From Paenibacillus ehimensis NBRC 15659 (GTDB taxonomy: Bacteria > Bacillota > Bacilli > Paenibacillales > NBRC-103111), in assembly GCF_004000785.1 (NCBI RefSeq), contig NZ_BILX01000013.1, positions 1-64,000 on the forward strand: a DNA stretch of 64,000 nucleotides. The letters run 5' to 3'. The notes beneath the pieces were generated by a model. It saw nothing but the letters and a program-made list of their open reading frames with translations, ran no database searches and was not told the origin of the DNA. Shown here one piece after another: positions 17,242-25,917 of this stretch; positions within the stretch are counted from its first letter, which is position 1; every line of letters begins with the position of its first letter. The translations under genes were made by a program, and so were the position numbers.

Positions 17242-17979
17242 TTACACGTCCCTCCTGCCGACAAAGATCATTCGCTTCGATTGGTCAGGCTCGTAAAGCG
17301 ATGCGTCGTAATCGCCGTAAATGGCGTCGATTTTCAGCCCTGCCAGCTCCAGCATTTCCAGGAAACGCTCCCGTTCGATCAGCTTCACTTGCTCCTCGTA
17401 AACCCGCTCGCCCGATCCGCTTCCGTCCTGCAGCACGATCGTTTTGCGCACGAAGCCGTCCTCGATCCGGCGTTTCTCATCGATATGGATTCCTTCGACG
17501 GTTCTAACCGAATGCGGCACCAGATGCGCCGCCACATAGGCCGGATTCAAATAATCGATAATGAACCTCCCGCCAGGCGCAAGCAGACGGTACATTTCCC
17601 GCAGCACCTGCTCGTTGTCCCGATCGCCGGCGAAATAGCCGAACGACGTAAACAAGTTAACGATCGCATCGAACTGATCGGTGATCGGGACGTTGCGCAT
17701 ATCCCCATGGATCCAGCGCACTTCGCCTGCGGTATCCAGCTTTCTCGCTTCCGCAAGCAGCACCTCCGACAAGTCCACTCCGGTGACCCGAAAGCCGAAT
17801 CCGTTCAGCGCCATCGAGTGCCGTCCCATGCCACAGCACAGGTCGAGCACCTCCGCTCCCTCGGGCAGCTCCAGCCACTCCATCATCCGGCGCACTTCCT
17901 CATAAGCGCCCTGCATATCGCGATGCTTATAGACGAGCAGGTAATCCCGTCCAAAGCTCTTTTCGAACCATTCGGTCAT
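17242..17979 (-). CDS. Class I SAM-dependent methyltransferase
   Basis: A 245-residue Rossmann-fold methyltransferase with motif I VLDLCCGMGRHSM at about 46-58, an acidic residue ending strand 2 (VTGVDLSE), and LLAPGGRFIIDY after strand 5. The N-terminal WFEKSFGRDYLLVYKHRD is typical of the YodH/UbiE-like small-molecule methyltransferases of Firmicutes. The acceptor is unknown. It precedes the MBL-fold gene with no gap. Confidence 0.85.
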   Translation of the reverse strand: MTEWFEKSFGRDYLLVYKHRDMQGAYEEVRRMMEWLELPEGAEVLDLCCGMGRHSMALNGFGFRVTGVDLSEVLLAEARKLDTAGEVRWIHGDMRNVPITDQFDAIVNLFTSFGYFAGDRDNEQVLREMYRLLAPGGRFIIDYLNPAYVAAHLVPHSVRTVEGIHIDEKRRIEDGFVRKTIVLQDGSGSGERVYEEQVKLIERERFLEMLELAGLKIDAIYGDYDASLYEPDQSKRMIFVGRRDV

Positions 17980-18192
17980 TTCGCTTTCGTCCCTTCTATC
18001 CCAGCTTTCCTGGACAAACTAAGCCCTATTTTACCAGAAGGTCCCGCCTGAACGCACGCTTTTGTTCGAAGATGCCGTCAGCGCCGGGAGCGGACTACGT
18101 TTTCCTCAAGGAAGGATAGCGGGCCGCCGGGGACTGTAGTATAATTAACGCTTGAAAAACCAAAGACCCCCTTCTGTAAAAGGAGGAAAAAG

Positions 18193-19401
18193 ATGACAAC
18201 CGCCATTGAACACCGCATTGCCGGGCGCAAGCATAAAGAAATTTTCGAGCAGATCCGCAAGCAGGGGACGGTCTCCAAGATCGATCTGCTGGAGAAAAGC
18301 GGGCTGACGGGCAGTACCTTAACCCGGACGCTGGAGGAACTAACGGCCCAAGGGGTTATTGCGGAGGCCGGCTTCGGCGAATCAACCGGAGGGCGCAGGC
18401 CGATATTGTATACGGTGAATCCCGATTATGCCTATGTGTTCGGACTGGATATATCGCGGATGTATTCCAAGCTTATTTTGTTCGACCTACAGCTGAACAA
18501 GCTGGACAGCAAGCGCTGGGTCATGACGGAGGACGTCACCCCCAAGGTGCTGCTGGAAGAGATTGTGGCCGAGGTCCGCGCCATGCTGAATCGCCGCTCT
18601 CTTCCGACCGACAAGGTGCTCGGGATGGGCATCGGGGCCGTCGGACCGCTGGACCGGGCTTCCGGCATGCTGCTGGAGCCGCTTCATTTCCCCGCCGCCG
18701 GCTGGAAAAATGTCAGCCTCACCAGCTTCCTGGAGAGCCGTCTCGGCTTTCCGGTTCTGCTCGATAACGGAGCGAATACGGCGCTCATCGGCGAATCGTG
18801 GTCGGACCGGGAGCGCGACTACCGTCATTTGCTGTATGTGCACGTCGGCGTCGGCTTGCGTTCGGCCATGATGACGAACGGGCAGGTCGTCTACGGAGCG
18901 GTGGATATGGAAGGGTCGATCGGCCAAATGATCATCCAGACGGATGGCCACCGTTTATGGAATCAAGGCAACTTCGGCGCGCTCGAATCGTACGCTTCCA
19001 TTCATGCGCTGGAGCAGCAAGCGCAAGCCCGGCTCAAGCAAGGGCGGGACAGTCTGCTGCTCCGGCTGGAACCCGACCCGGAAAAGATCGGCTTCGCCCA
19101 TCTCCAGCAGGCGCTGCAGGCCGGCGACCCGCTGACGGTCGAGCTGTTTACCCAGGCCGCCACTTATTTCGGCATCGGGCTGTCGAACCTGCTTAACATT
19201 TTGCATCCGGAGAAGGTTATTCTGGGCGGCGCCTTGATCGGCGGCCATACCGGCTTCTTCCATACCGCGACGCGCGTCGCCATTCAAAGAACATATTATT
19301 ATCCCAAATATCAAGTTGTGTTCAGCCAAGGCGCGCTTGGCGAAGAGGCGCTCGCCACCGGGGCGGCGGTGCTGATCGTGAACAAGCTGAGCGCGATCTA
19401 A
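18193..19401 (+). CDS. ROK-family transcriptional regulator
   Basis: A 402-residue protein with an N-terminal winged helix-turn-helix of about 75 residues (HKEIFEQIRKQG, then SGLTGSTLTRTLEEL) fused to a ROK sugar-kinase-like domain (from about 85: VFGLDISR, MGIGAVGPL, LLDNGANTALIGE, ILGGALIGG). NagC/XylR-type ROK repressors respond to sugars. The zinc-binding CxCGxxGC motif of ROK kinases is absent, as in many regulatory members. ATG 18193 follows AAGGAGGA; TATAAT at 18140-18145 is a possible -10. No sugar operon is adjacent, so the target is unknown. Confidence 0.9.
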   Translation: MTTAIEHRIAGRKHKEIFEQIRKQGTVSKIDLLEKSGLTGSTLTRTLEELTAQGVIAEAGFGESTGGRRPILYTVNPDYAYVFGLDISRMYSKLILFDLQLNKLDSKRWVMTEDVTPKVLLEEIVAEVRAMLNRRSLPTDKVLGMGIGAVGPLDRASGMLLEPLHFPAAGWKNVSLTSFLESRLGFPVLLDNGANTALIGESWSDRERDYRHLLYVHVGVGLRSAMMTNGQVVYGAVDMEGSIGQMIIQTDGHRLWNQGNFGALESYASIHALEQQAQARLKQGRDSLLLRLEPDPEKIGFAHLQQALQAGDPLTVELFTQAATYFGIGLSNLLNILHPEKVILGGALIGGHTGFFHTATRVAIQRTYYYPKYQVVFSQGALGEEALATGAAVLIVNKLSAI

Positions 19402-19674
19402 TCGGATAAGGCTAAGAGGCGGGGCTAGGGGCGCGGTCGGGAGCTGATGGCCTATGGGAGACGCTGGTCATGCGCCGCGCACCGCCTCCAGGTGCCAACG
19501 ACGAAGCGCCGGAGGACCAGCCGCCGGATAGCCAAGAGCGATGGCATGGTGCTTGCGCGGATGCCCGGCTAACCTGCCCCAGCGCGGAATGGCATCTCGT
19601 ACGGAACGGGCCAAACTCCCAGTTGTGTCCTCTGCGAATGGTTACACGTCCCTCGGGCCTATCAAAGAACATAT
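19402..19674. other. GC-rich intergenic stretch, nothing identified
   Basis: No ribosome-binding-site-supported reading frame and no RNA family that I recognise. It contains direct repeats (ATGGCAT twice, GCGCGGATG/GCGCGGAATG) and many short GC-rich inverted repeats. Frames through it do not resemble a protein; it may be a decayed gene or a structured RNA. Confidence 0.4.
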
Positions 19675-19704
19675 CAAAAAGGCGCCCCGCTTGCAGGGAC
19701 GCCT
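19675..19704 (-). terminator. Terminator of the DGQHR operon
   Basis: On the minus strand AGGCGTCCCTGC pairs with GCGGGGCGCCT (one mismatch), followed by TTTTTGA. Confidence 0.8.
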
Positions 19705-19738
19705 AATTTTATATTGCCTCTTCCAACTGCCCTAAGCC

Positions 19739-20911
19739 TTAAGCCGACGCTTCGCCTTCCTCGACCGGATCGCCGTGCAGCTCCTGAAACAGCTGAACGA
19801 GCTTGCCGTGCTTGCGCAGCGATTTTTCGTGAATCAGGTTCAGCTTCCCGTTATCCAGCACCCCGAAGCGCTCGATCAACTGCTCGTTCTCGTGCGTCCA
19901 ATCGAAGCCTTCGAAGATGTTCAGGCAGTTGGTCCAGTTTTTCGTATACTTGCCGTCCGTGAACAAATGACGGTGTGCATACAGCGCGACGCTTTCCTGC
20001 ATGGCGCGAGACGACGAAGTGTACTGCGGCAACCCCGGCTGCTCCGGCATGAGAGGAATCAGCGTGCTGTAAAACTGGTGCAAGATCTCGATGTATGTGG
20101 ACGGATCCTGCTTGATCCGGCGCGCCAGCTCGTAGGACGGCTGCATTTTGCCGGTGAACAGCATCGTCGCCGTCGAGTACATCCAGCTGAACGACGTGAA
20201 GTTTTTATTGTAAGCGGTCAGGTTGGCCCTGCGCTCCACGCCAGCCGATTTCAGGAAGACGTTATGGTCTACCACCTGCTGAATGACGACGTTGAGCGGA
20301 TCGATCGAGTCGAACGAATGGCCGAGCTCTTTGCTGACGAGCTGAACCTTGGAGTTGATGTCCCCGAACAGCTGCTTCTCCTCTTCCTCGCTGAGCCCGA
20401 TGTAGATTTGCACCGCCAGCTCGCTTTCCATCAGCTCCAGACGGCGGCGTTCCAGCTGCTCGACCTGGCCTTCCAACTGCTCCAGCTCGCTTGCGATTTC
20501 CGCATTGTCCGGCGCTTTCCGGTGCTTGATTTTCATGGCGGCGACTTTCTTCTCCAGGCTGCGCGCTTCTTTGAGCATCTGCTCGTTCACGTAGCCAAGG
20601 GCGAGAATGCGGTGCTGGCCGTCCAGAATGCTCAGCTTGGAGCCGGGACGCAGGTACAGGCCGTTCTGCACCTTGGCCAGGCTGCTTACGTCGCGCAAGC
20701 TTAAGGTGACCGGACCGAAAAAGACGCGGTCGAGCTCGCGCTCCTGCAAGTAGTTGGATATTTTGCGGCGTTGTCCCCCGCTCAGCTTCCGCTGCACCAT
20801 CGGATCGATGGTGGTGTAGTTCAGCAGATCCTGCACTTGTATCGCTACCGTTGCGAGTCCGAAGCGATCGCAAAACGGATGTATGGTCATTTGCAAATTT
20901 AAACCGTCCAT
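19739..20911 (-). CDS. DGQHR-domain protein, DndB-like (second gene of pair)
   Basis: A 390-residue protein with the DGQHR motif of the DndB/DGQHR family (LDGQHRILALGY, about residues 95-106). A highly charged insert predicted to be a coiled coil (about 110-165, rich in Lys, Glu and Leu) follows, then IYIGLSEEEEKQLFGDINSK, which matches the FxxIN-type segment of DndB, and a helical C-terminal half. DndB proteins regulate or accompany phosphorothioate DNA modification; no dndA, C, D or E is nearby. The ATG overlaps the stop of the upstream paralogue (TAATG), with GGAGGA just before. The two proteins are about the same length and probably form a hetero-complex. Confidence 0.8.
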   Translation of the reverse strand: MDGLNLQMTIHPFCDRFGLATVAIQVQDLLNYTTIDPMVQRKLSGGQRRKISNYLQERELDRVFFGPVTLSLRDVSSLAKVQNGLYLRPGSKLSILDGQHRILALGYVNEQMLKEARSLEKKVAAMKIKHRKAPDNAEIASELEQLEGQVEQLERRRLELMESELAVQIYIGLSEEEEKQLFGDINSKVQLVSKELGHSFDSIDPLNVVIQQVVDHNVFLKSAGVERRANLTAYNKNFTSFSWMYSTATMLFTGKMQPSYELARRIKQDPSTYIEILHQFYSTLIPLMPEQPGLPQYTSSSRAMQESVALYAHRHLFTDGKYTKNWTNCLNIFEGFDWTHENEQLIERFGVLDNGKLNLIHEKSLRKHGKLVQLFQELHGDPVEEGEASA

Positions 20912-22086
20912 TAACCGACGTCCTCCTTAGAGCTTTCTCCCGAAAAAGCTTGCTGCCCCGGCGAATCGTCGCGGATCAGGAACATATGGTGCTCCACGTA
21001 AAAATCTTTGATGAACTGATACGCTTTTACGATGCGCGAGCGCCTTGGCAAGCGGTCTTTTTCATCCCCGGTGTAAATGGCGCTCCAGTCGATATGGGGC
21101 AAAATTTTGAGCGCGTAATCGAGCGCGTATTTGTTGAACGTGCCGGTTTTCGTCACTTCGTCGTGGAAGAACATCGCCAGCGCGATCTGCAGGTTTTCCG
21201 TCCAGCACAGCTCGCCCTTTTCCGGCTCCGGCAAATACTTGAGCAGGCTTTCGAAATAGAGCGACGCCAGCTTCAAATGCTCTTCGATCTCTTTTTCCTC
21301 AAAATAGTAGCCGTTGTTGCGCGCCGCCGACTTGAGCCGTCCTTCGAACAAGCCGATCAAAATCTCGATCAGCAGGTGGTAGGAGAACAAATACTCCGGC
21401 CCTTTGCCCCGCTCCGTAAACATGTCGACAGGCAGATGCTTCATCACGGGCGCATCTTCCACCAGCCTGGAGGCCAGCACGTGATAGAACCGGCGCTGCT
21501 CGCGGAGAACGGCCAGATTGCCGCCGATTTTGCGCGGAAGCTTGTTGATGTCGGAGAACAGCTGCCGCTCCTGGCGCGCGTTGATGTCCAGATAGATCAT
21601 GGTGGACATCGGGAACGCGTACAGCTTGCTCAGCTTCGCGCTGATTTCCTCCATGCGGTCGTACTCCCGGCGGTCCTTCGCCCGGGCCATCGCGCCCTGC
21701 AGCGTTTCCATCAGGCGGCGGAAAGCGGCAAGCCGGTGCTGGCCGTCCACGACGTACAGCTTCTCGATCGCCTGCAAACGGTAGACCTGCGCCTGCGCAT
21801 CATAATCTCCCGCGCCACGGGCCGAGAGGATGATACCCGGAAAATAAATGCCTTGTCCGTGATCCAGATAGAGCATGATATAGTCCATCATCTTGGACAA
21901 GTTTTGCGGAACGATGGAGCGCTGAACTTCCAGATCCACTTCGTAGATGGCGAACAGCTTGCTCATCGGAAGCGTGGTCGAAAGCGTCGTCTGTCCGAAC
22001 GTCCGGGACATCGCTCCCGGGATTTCGATATACGATGACGCTTTCTGCTCCGCCAGCAGCTCCGACAGAGATGAAATTTGATCCAT
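20911..22086 (-). CDS. DGQHR-domain protein, DndB-like (first gene of pair)
   Basis: A 391-residue protein resembling DndB: N-terminal strand-rich part, then VVDGQHRLAAFRRLMET at about 114-130, TMIYLDINARQERQLFSDIN at about 160-180 and a helical C-terminus. It shares the same architecture as the downstream gene but not its coiled-coil insert, so the pair arose by an old duplication. ATG 22086 follows AAGGAGGA. The upstream region has a 14-bp perfect palindrome, and the pair ends with a clear terminator, so it is a self-contained bicistron. Function in the absence of the other Dnd proteins is unknown. Confidence 0.8.
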   Translation of the reverse strand: MDQISSLSELLAEQKASSYIEIPGAMSRTFGQTTLSTTLPMSKLFAIYEVDLEVQRSIVPQNLSKMMDYIMLYLDHGQGIYFPGIILSARGAGDYDAQAQVYRLQAIEKLYVVDGQHRLAAFRRLMETLQGAMARAKDRREYDRMEEISAKLSKLYAFPMSTMIYLDINARQERQLFSDINKLPRKIGGNLAVLREQRRFYHVLASRLVEDAPVMKHLPVDMFTERGKGPEYLFSYHLLIEILIGLFEGRLKSAARNNGYYFEEKEIEEHLKLASLYFESLLKYLPEPEKGELCWTENLQIALAMFFHDEVTKTGTFNKYALDYALKILPHIDWSAIYTGDEKDRLPRRSRIVKAYQFIKDFYVEHHMFLIRDDSPGQQAFSGESSKEDVG

Positions 22087-22120
22087 AACCGTTTTCCTCC
22101 TTGGCTTACCTCGCGTAAAG

Positions 22121-22134
22121 CTATATGCATATAG
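22121..22134. promoter_or_regulatory. Palindromic operator candidate upstream of the DGQHR pair
   Basis: CTATATGCATATAG is a perfect 14-bp palindrome 35 bases before the first start codon. An extended -10 (TGTATAAT on the minus strand, 22161-22168) lies about 27 bases upstream of it, so a bound protein would block transcription. Confidence 0.45.
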
Positions 22135-22331
22135 TTTACTATAATAGGTTCATATAATTCCATTATACACCGAAAAGACACGAAACATTCAGGATATTGG
22201 CAAAATATGCGTCTTTTTTTTCGTTTTCCGAGCTTGCTTTTTTGAAAAGAACAAAAAAAGAAAGCCGGCGCTTCGGGAAGAAACGTTCGGCCGCTCGCCG
22301 AGCTATGAGGATTCGTCTCGAAGGACGAGGG

Positions 22332-23084
22332 CTAAGACATCCGGTCAGCGGCCTTCAGGAGCGGCCATATGCGCACTTCCAAAGCTTCCGCATAATGAAG
22401 AAGCGGAGGAACGTCCGGCTCGAACGGAAGGCCGTTGCCCGTCAGCATGTTATTCTCGTAAAGCTCGGCTTCCGCCTTCTGCAGCGGCCAGGGCCGATGA
22501 TGGATATCGCAGCGCATCACATCCCCGTGCCCGTTCAAGGTATACAAGCAGTAACGTTCGGTCAGCCAATGCTCCAGCGTTCCCGGCTTGGCCGTATACG
22601 GCGCCGACACGGGCTTGTAACGCGCGGAAAAGGCGGCGCCCGCCTGCCGGCGTTCGCTCCGGTAAAACACGGTCTCGTTCTGCACGGTTACGCCCATATC
22701 GGCCCGGTAGTACGGAAGACGGCAGAGCCATCTGGCCAGCTTGACGGCAAGCGTATGCGCCGCATCCAGGCTGAAAAAGTAGACGCCGGGCTTGTCATGA
22801 AGCGTGACGTAAGTTCTGACGTTAAGCTCCGGAAAGCGGCTCGTTCCCGGAATCGGCGGCAGGCCGCGCAGCCGGATATCCGTCATCCGGAAGGGAACGA
22901 CAGCCAGCCACGCGCTGCCCTCGCAGGTATCCAGCGGCAGCTCCTTCGGCACGCAAGCGCGAAGCTCATCCGCCGGAACGGGCCAATGGGCAAACAAAAG
23001 ATTGCGCCAAGTCTGCTTCATGATCCACGGCAGCTCGGGCAGCGGCCACGGGCGGTGCGCGGTATTGAAATGGTCAAGCTCCAT
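22332..23084 (-). CDS. YqjF-like DUF2071 protein
   Basis: A 250-residue protein of the YqjF/DUF2071 family: MKQTWRNLLFAHWPVP, then FRMTDIRLRGLPPIPGT, FPELNVRTYV and GVYFFSLDA are the conserved blocks. No signal peptide or transmembrane segment. The fold is related to acetoacetate decarboxylase-like barrels, but no activity has been established. ATG 23084 has GGAGGAACGAAC before it; the longer frame to 23111 is rejected. Runs toward the DGQHR operon promoter region. Confidence 0.8.
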   Translation of the reverse strand: MELDHFNTAHRPWPLPELPWIMKQTWRNLLFAHWPVPADELRACVPKELPLDTCEGSAWLAVVPFRMTDIRLRGLPPIPGTSRFPELNVRTYVTLHDKPGVYFFSLDAAHTLAVKLARWLCRLPYYRADMGVTVQNETVFYRSERRQAGAAFSARYKPVSAPYTAKPGTLEHWLTERYCLYTLNGHGDVMRCDIHHRPWPLQKAEAELYENNMLTGNGLPFEPDVPPLLHYAEALEVRIWPLLKAADRMS

Positions 23085-23423
23085 GTTCGTTCCTCCTTGA
23101 CTCATGGTCATGAACGAGTGCAGACCCGCGCCGGCCGGGACGGACCCCGCGCTTGCTGCGGTCCTTGGTGACGGTTTATCGTTCTTTCAATCAATAGGAC
23201 AGCGCCCGCCCAGCCCTCGTCTCTCCGTTCGGCGTCCGGTCGTCGCAAGCCGGCTCAAACGTCCGGTCGAAGCCTTGCCATTGCTCCAGTTCGCGCAGAC
23301 CGGACCGGAATCCGACGGCAAGCCCGGCTTCGTATATCGGTTCCTCCACTGGGAATAATTATCCATTATTTAGGAAAAAGACTGCAAATGGAATCTATCA
23401 TAAGCCCGATTTCACTGTCAAGG

Positions 23424-23452
23424 TTGATCCGAAGCCGGTCTCGTGCTATGAT
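23424..23452 (+). promoter_or_regulatory. Sigma-A promoter of glpD
   Basis: TTGATC (23424-23429) and TATGAT (23447-23452) are 17 bases apart. Transcription would begin near 23459 and give a leader of about 160 bases. Confidence 0.65.
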
Positions 23453-23485
23453 AAAGTTAACAAGTTAATCTCAGGTCAGAGATCA

Positions 23486-23572
23486 AGAGAAGACCGTGAG
23501 CAAGCTCTGCAGGAGCGCGTATGCGATAAGCGACGTGCCGACGTAGAGTTGTTTCACGTCTTCTCTTTTTTG
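23486..23572 (+). promoter_or_regulatory. glpD leader attenuator (GlpP-type terminator/antiterminator)
   Basis: AGAGAAGAC (23486-23494) pairs with GTCTTCTCT (23558-23566), extended by GTGA/TCAC, and is followed by TTTTTTGCTTTT. This is an intrinsic terminator within the glpD leader, 50 bases before the start codon. In B. subtilis the glpD leader terminator is overcome by GlpP bound to glycerol-3-phosphate, and a glpP homologue lies immediately beyond glpD here. Confidence 0.75.
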
Positions 23573-23622
23573 CTTTTACCCGGTACCGGGCGGCCGCACA
23601 TTTCGAAAGGGGATCGATACAC

Positions 23623-25296
23623 ATGACAACACAGGCGCAATTTTCAGGGGAACACCGACAAGAACGGCTGCGGGAGATGGCCGGAGCCCCGCTCGATCTG
23701 CTGGTTATCGGCGGAGGCATCACCGGAGCGGGAATCGCGCTCGACGCGCAAACCCGGGGTCTGAAAACCGGACTGGTCGAGATGCAGGACTTCGGCGCGG
23801 GCACGTCGAGCCGTTCCACGAAGCTGATTCACGGCGGCTTGCGTTATTTGAAGCAGCTCGAATTCAAGCTGGTGGCCGAGGTCGGCAAAGAGCGGGCGAT
23901 CGTCTACGAGAACGCGCCGCACGTTACGACGCCGGAGTGGATGCTGCTGCCGATTATCGAAGGCGGCACCTACGGCAAGCTGGCGACCTCCGTCGGGCTG
24001 ATGATGTACGACTCGCTGGCGGGCGTTAAGCGGAGCGAGCGCCGGATCATGCTGTCCAAAGCCGAGACGCTGCGGCGCGAGCCTCTGCTCCGCGAAGACA
24101 AGCTGAAGGGCGGCGGGTACTACGTCGAGTACCGCACGGACGATGCCCGGCTGACGATTGAAACGATGAAAGCCGCTGCGGACCGCGGCGCTCTGGCGGT
24201 CAACTACGCGAAGGTGGAGGAGCTGCTCTACGAGAACGGGAAGCTGAAGGGCGTGCGCGTCGTCGACATGCTGAGCGGCGAAACGTATGATATCTTTGCC
24301 CGCAAAATCGTCAACGCGGCCGGACCTTGGGTCGACACGATCCGGGAAAAGGACGGCTCGAAGCAGGGCAAGCGGCTGCACCTGACCAAAGGCGTGCACC
24401 TTGTCATCGACGGCGGGCGGTTCCCGCTCAAGCAGGCGATCTACTTCGATACGCCGGACGGCCGCATGGTGTTCGCGATTCCGCGCGACGGCAAAACGTA
24501 TGTCGGCACCACCGATACGAACTACAGCGGCGACCTCGTTCATCCGCGGATGACGACGGCCGACCGGGATTATATTTTGACGGCGGCCAATTTCATGTTC
24601 CCGAGCCTCAAGCTGACGGCGGCCGATGTCGAGTCCAGCTGGTCCGGGCTGCGTCCGCTCATTCACGAAGACGGCAAATCGCCTTCGGAGCTGTCACGGA
24701 AGGATGAAATTTTCATCGCCCCTTCGGGTCTCATTACCATTGCCGGCGGCAAGCTGACCGGCTACCGCAAAATGGCGGAGCGTATCGTCAATCTGGTCAC
24801 AGGCCAGCTTCAAGAGCAAAACGGCGCTTCGTATCCTGGCTGTACGACGGACCGGATCAAGCTGTCCGGCGGCGATGTCGGCGGTTCGGCGCAATTCAAG
24901 GCGTTCGCGGAAGCGAAGGTACGCGACGGCGAAGCGCTTGGTCTGACGAAGCGTCAAGCCGAGTCGATCGTGCAGCGCTACGGCTCCAACGCGGACCGCG
25001 TGTTCCAGCGCTGCACGCTGATGCGCGAAGAAGCGGAGCAAACCGGCCTGCCGCTGGATGTGCTGGCTTCGCTCGCTTACGGCATCGACGAGGAAATGGT
25101 CGCGACGCCGCAGGACTTTTTCGTCCGCCGTACCGGCGCGGTGTACTTCGATATCGCCTGGGCGCAGCGCTGGAAGCAGCCGGCGACGGCTTACATGGCG
25201 AAGCGCTTCGGCTGGACGCCGGAGGTCGCGGAGGAGCACCTGCGCCGACTGGACGTGCTGCTGCACGATGCGGCGACGCCTGCCGCGTCCGAGTAA
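23623..25296 (+). CDS. glpD: Aerobic glycerol-3-phosphate dehydrogenase
   Basis: FAD-dependent membrane-associated enzyme that oxidises glycerol-3-phosphate to dihydroxyacetone phosphate and passes electrons to menaquinone. The 557-residue protein has the N-terminal FAD motif VIGGGITGAGIALDA at about 26-40, the signature SSRSTKLIHGGLRYL, GTTDTNYSGD and a C-terminal helical domain. ATG 23623 follows AAAGGGG. The preceding leader has an intrinsic terminator. The convergent glpP ends 18 bases downstream. Confidence 0.96.
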   Translation: MTTQAQFSGEHRQERLREMAGAPLDLLVIGGGITGAGIALDAQTRGLKTGLVEMQDFGAGTSSRSTKLIHGGLRYLKQLEFKLVAEVGKERAIVYENAPHVTTPEWMLLPIIEGGTYGKLATSVGLMMYDSLAGVKRSERRIMLSKAETLRREPLLREDKLKGGGYYVEYRTDDARLTIETMKAAADRGALAVNYAKVEELLYENGKLKGVRVVDMLSGETYDIFARKIVNAAGPWVDTIREKDGSKQGKRLHLTKGVHLVIDGGRFPLKQAIYFDTPDGRMVFAIPRDGKTYVGTTDTNYSGDLVHPRMTTADRDYILTAANFMFPSLKLTAADVESSWSGLRPLIHEDGKSPSELSRKDEIFIAPSGLITIAGGKLTGYRKMAERIVNLVTGQLQEQNGASYPGCTTDRIKLSGGDVGGSAQFKAFAEAKVRDGEALGLTKRQAESIVQRYGSNADRVFQRCTLMREEAEQTGLPLDVLASLAYGIDEEMVATPQDFFVRRTGAVYFDIAWAQRWKQPATAYMAKRFGWTPEVAEEHLRRLDVLLHDAATPAASE

Positions 25297-25314
25297 ACGC
25301 GGCCCCGGCGAACG

Positions 25315-25917
25315 CTACTCCGGCGCATAGGCGTCCCACAGCTCCCTGCGGGACGTGGTGACCGCTACCGCGCCGGAGCCGAGCGCAAGCTCGACATCCT
25401 CGTTCGTCCGGATCAAGCCGCCGGCCAGAATCGGAATGTCGAGCTTGCTGCGCATCTCGGCGATAATATGCGGCATCACGCCCGGCATCACTTCGATGTA
25501 GTCGGGCGTCACTTTCTCCGACAGCCGGTACGTCGTATCGAGCGCAATCGAGTCGAGCAGGAAGTGCCGCTGAATGCCGAGCACTTTATGCCTCTTCGCC
25601 GTCGCGACGGCGCTGCTCCGGGTGGAGATGATGCCCGCCGGCCGCATGGATTGGCATAAAAATTCGATCGCGTAATCGTCGTTTTTCAGGCCGTGAATCA
25701 AATCCACGTGCACCAGCAGCTGCTTCTTATGCTGCCGGACAAGCTGCGCGACGCTCATCAACTGTGACACATGGCTGTCCAGCAGGACGATCCAAATATA
25801 GGAGGATGCGAGCAAATGCTCCAAATCCTTCAGCTTGCGCACGGCGGGAAGAATCCGCTGTCCGTAAAAATCCGACGGAGCCGGGACCGATGTCCCGGCT
25901 TTTCGTTCTGCGTTCAA
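25315..25917 (-). CDS. glpP: Glycerol-3-phosphate-responsive antiterminator GlpP
   Basis: A 200-residue protein that matches GlpP along its length: ILPAVRKLKDLE, LLVHVDLIHGLKNDDYAIEFL, PAGIISTRS, QRHFLLDS, DYIEVMPGVMP and ILAGGLIRTNEDVE. GlpP binds glycerol-3-phosphate and lets transcription pass the leader terminators of glp genes, which fits the glpD leader 1.8 kb away. It begins with TTG at 25917 overlapping the stop of the hydrolase gene by four bases; the ribosome binding site is weak (CAGGCAGGG), so coupling is likely. Placing glpP behind a hydrolase and convergent to glpD differs from B. subtilis glpPFKD. Confidence 0.93.
   Translation of the reverse strand: MNAERKAGTSVPAPSDFYGQRILPAVRKLKDLEHLLASSYIWIVLLDSHVSQLMSVAQLVRQHKKQLLVHVDLIHGLKNDDYAIEFLCQSMRPAGIISTRSSAVATAKRHKVLGIQRHFLLDSIALDTTYRLSEKVTPDYIEVMPGVMPHIIAEMRSKLDIPILAGGLIRTNEDVELALGSGAVAVTTSRRELWDAYAPE

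Noticed and set aside
19480..19520. A tmRNA tag-like CCAACGACGAAG stretch
   Set aside because: No other tmRNA features (tRNA-like ends, pseudoknots) surround it, so the match to the ANDE codons is chance.
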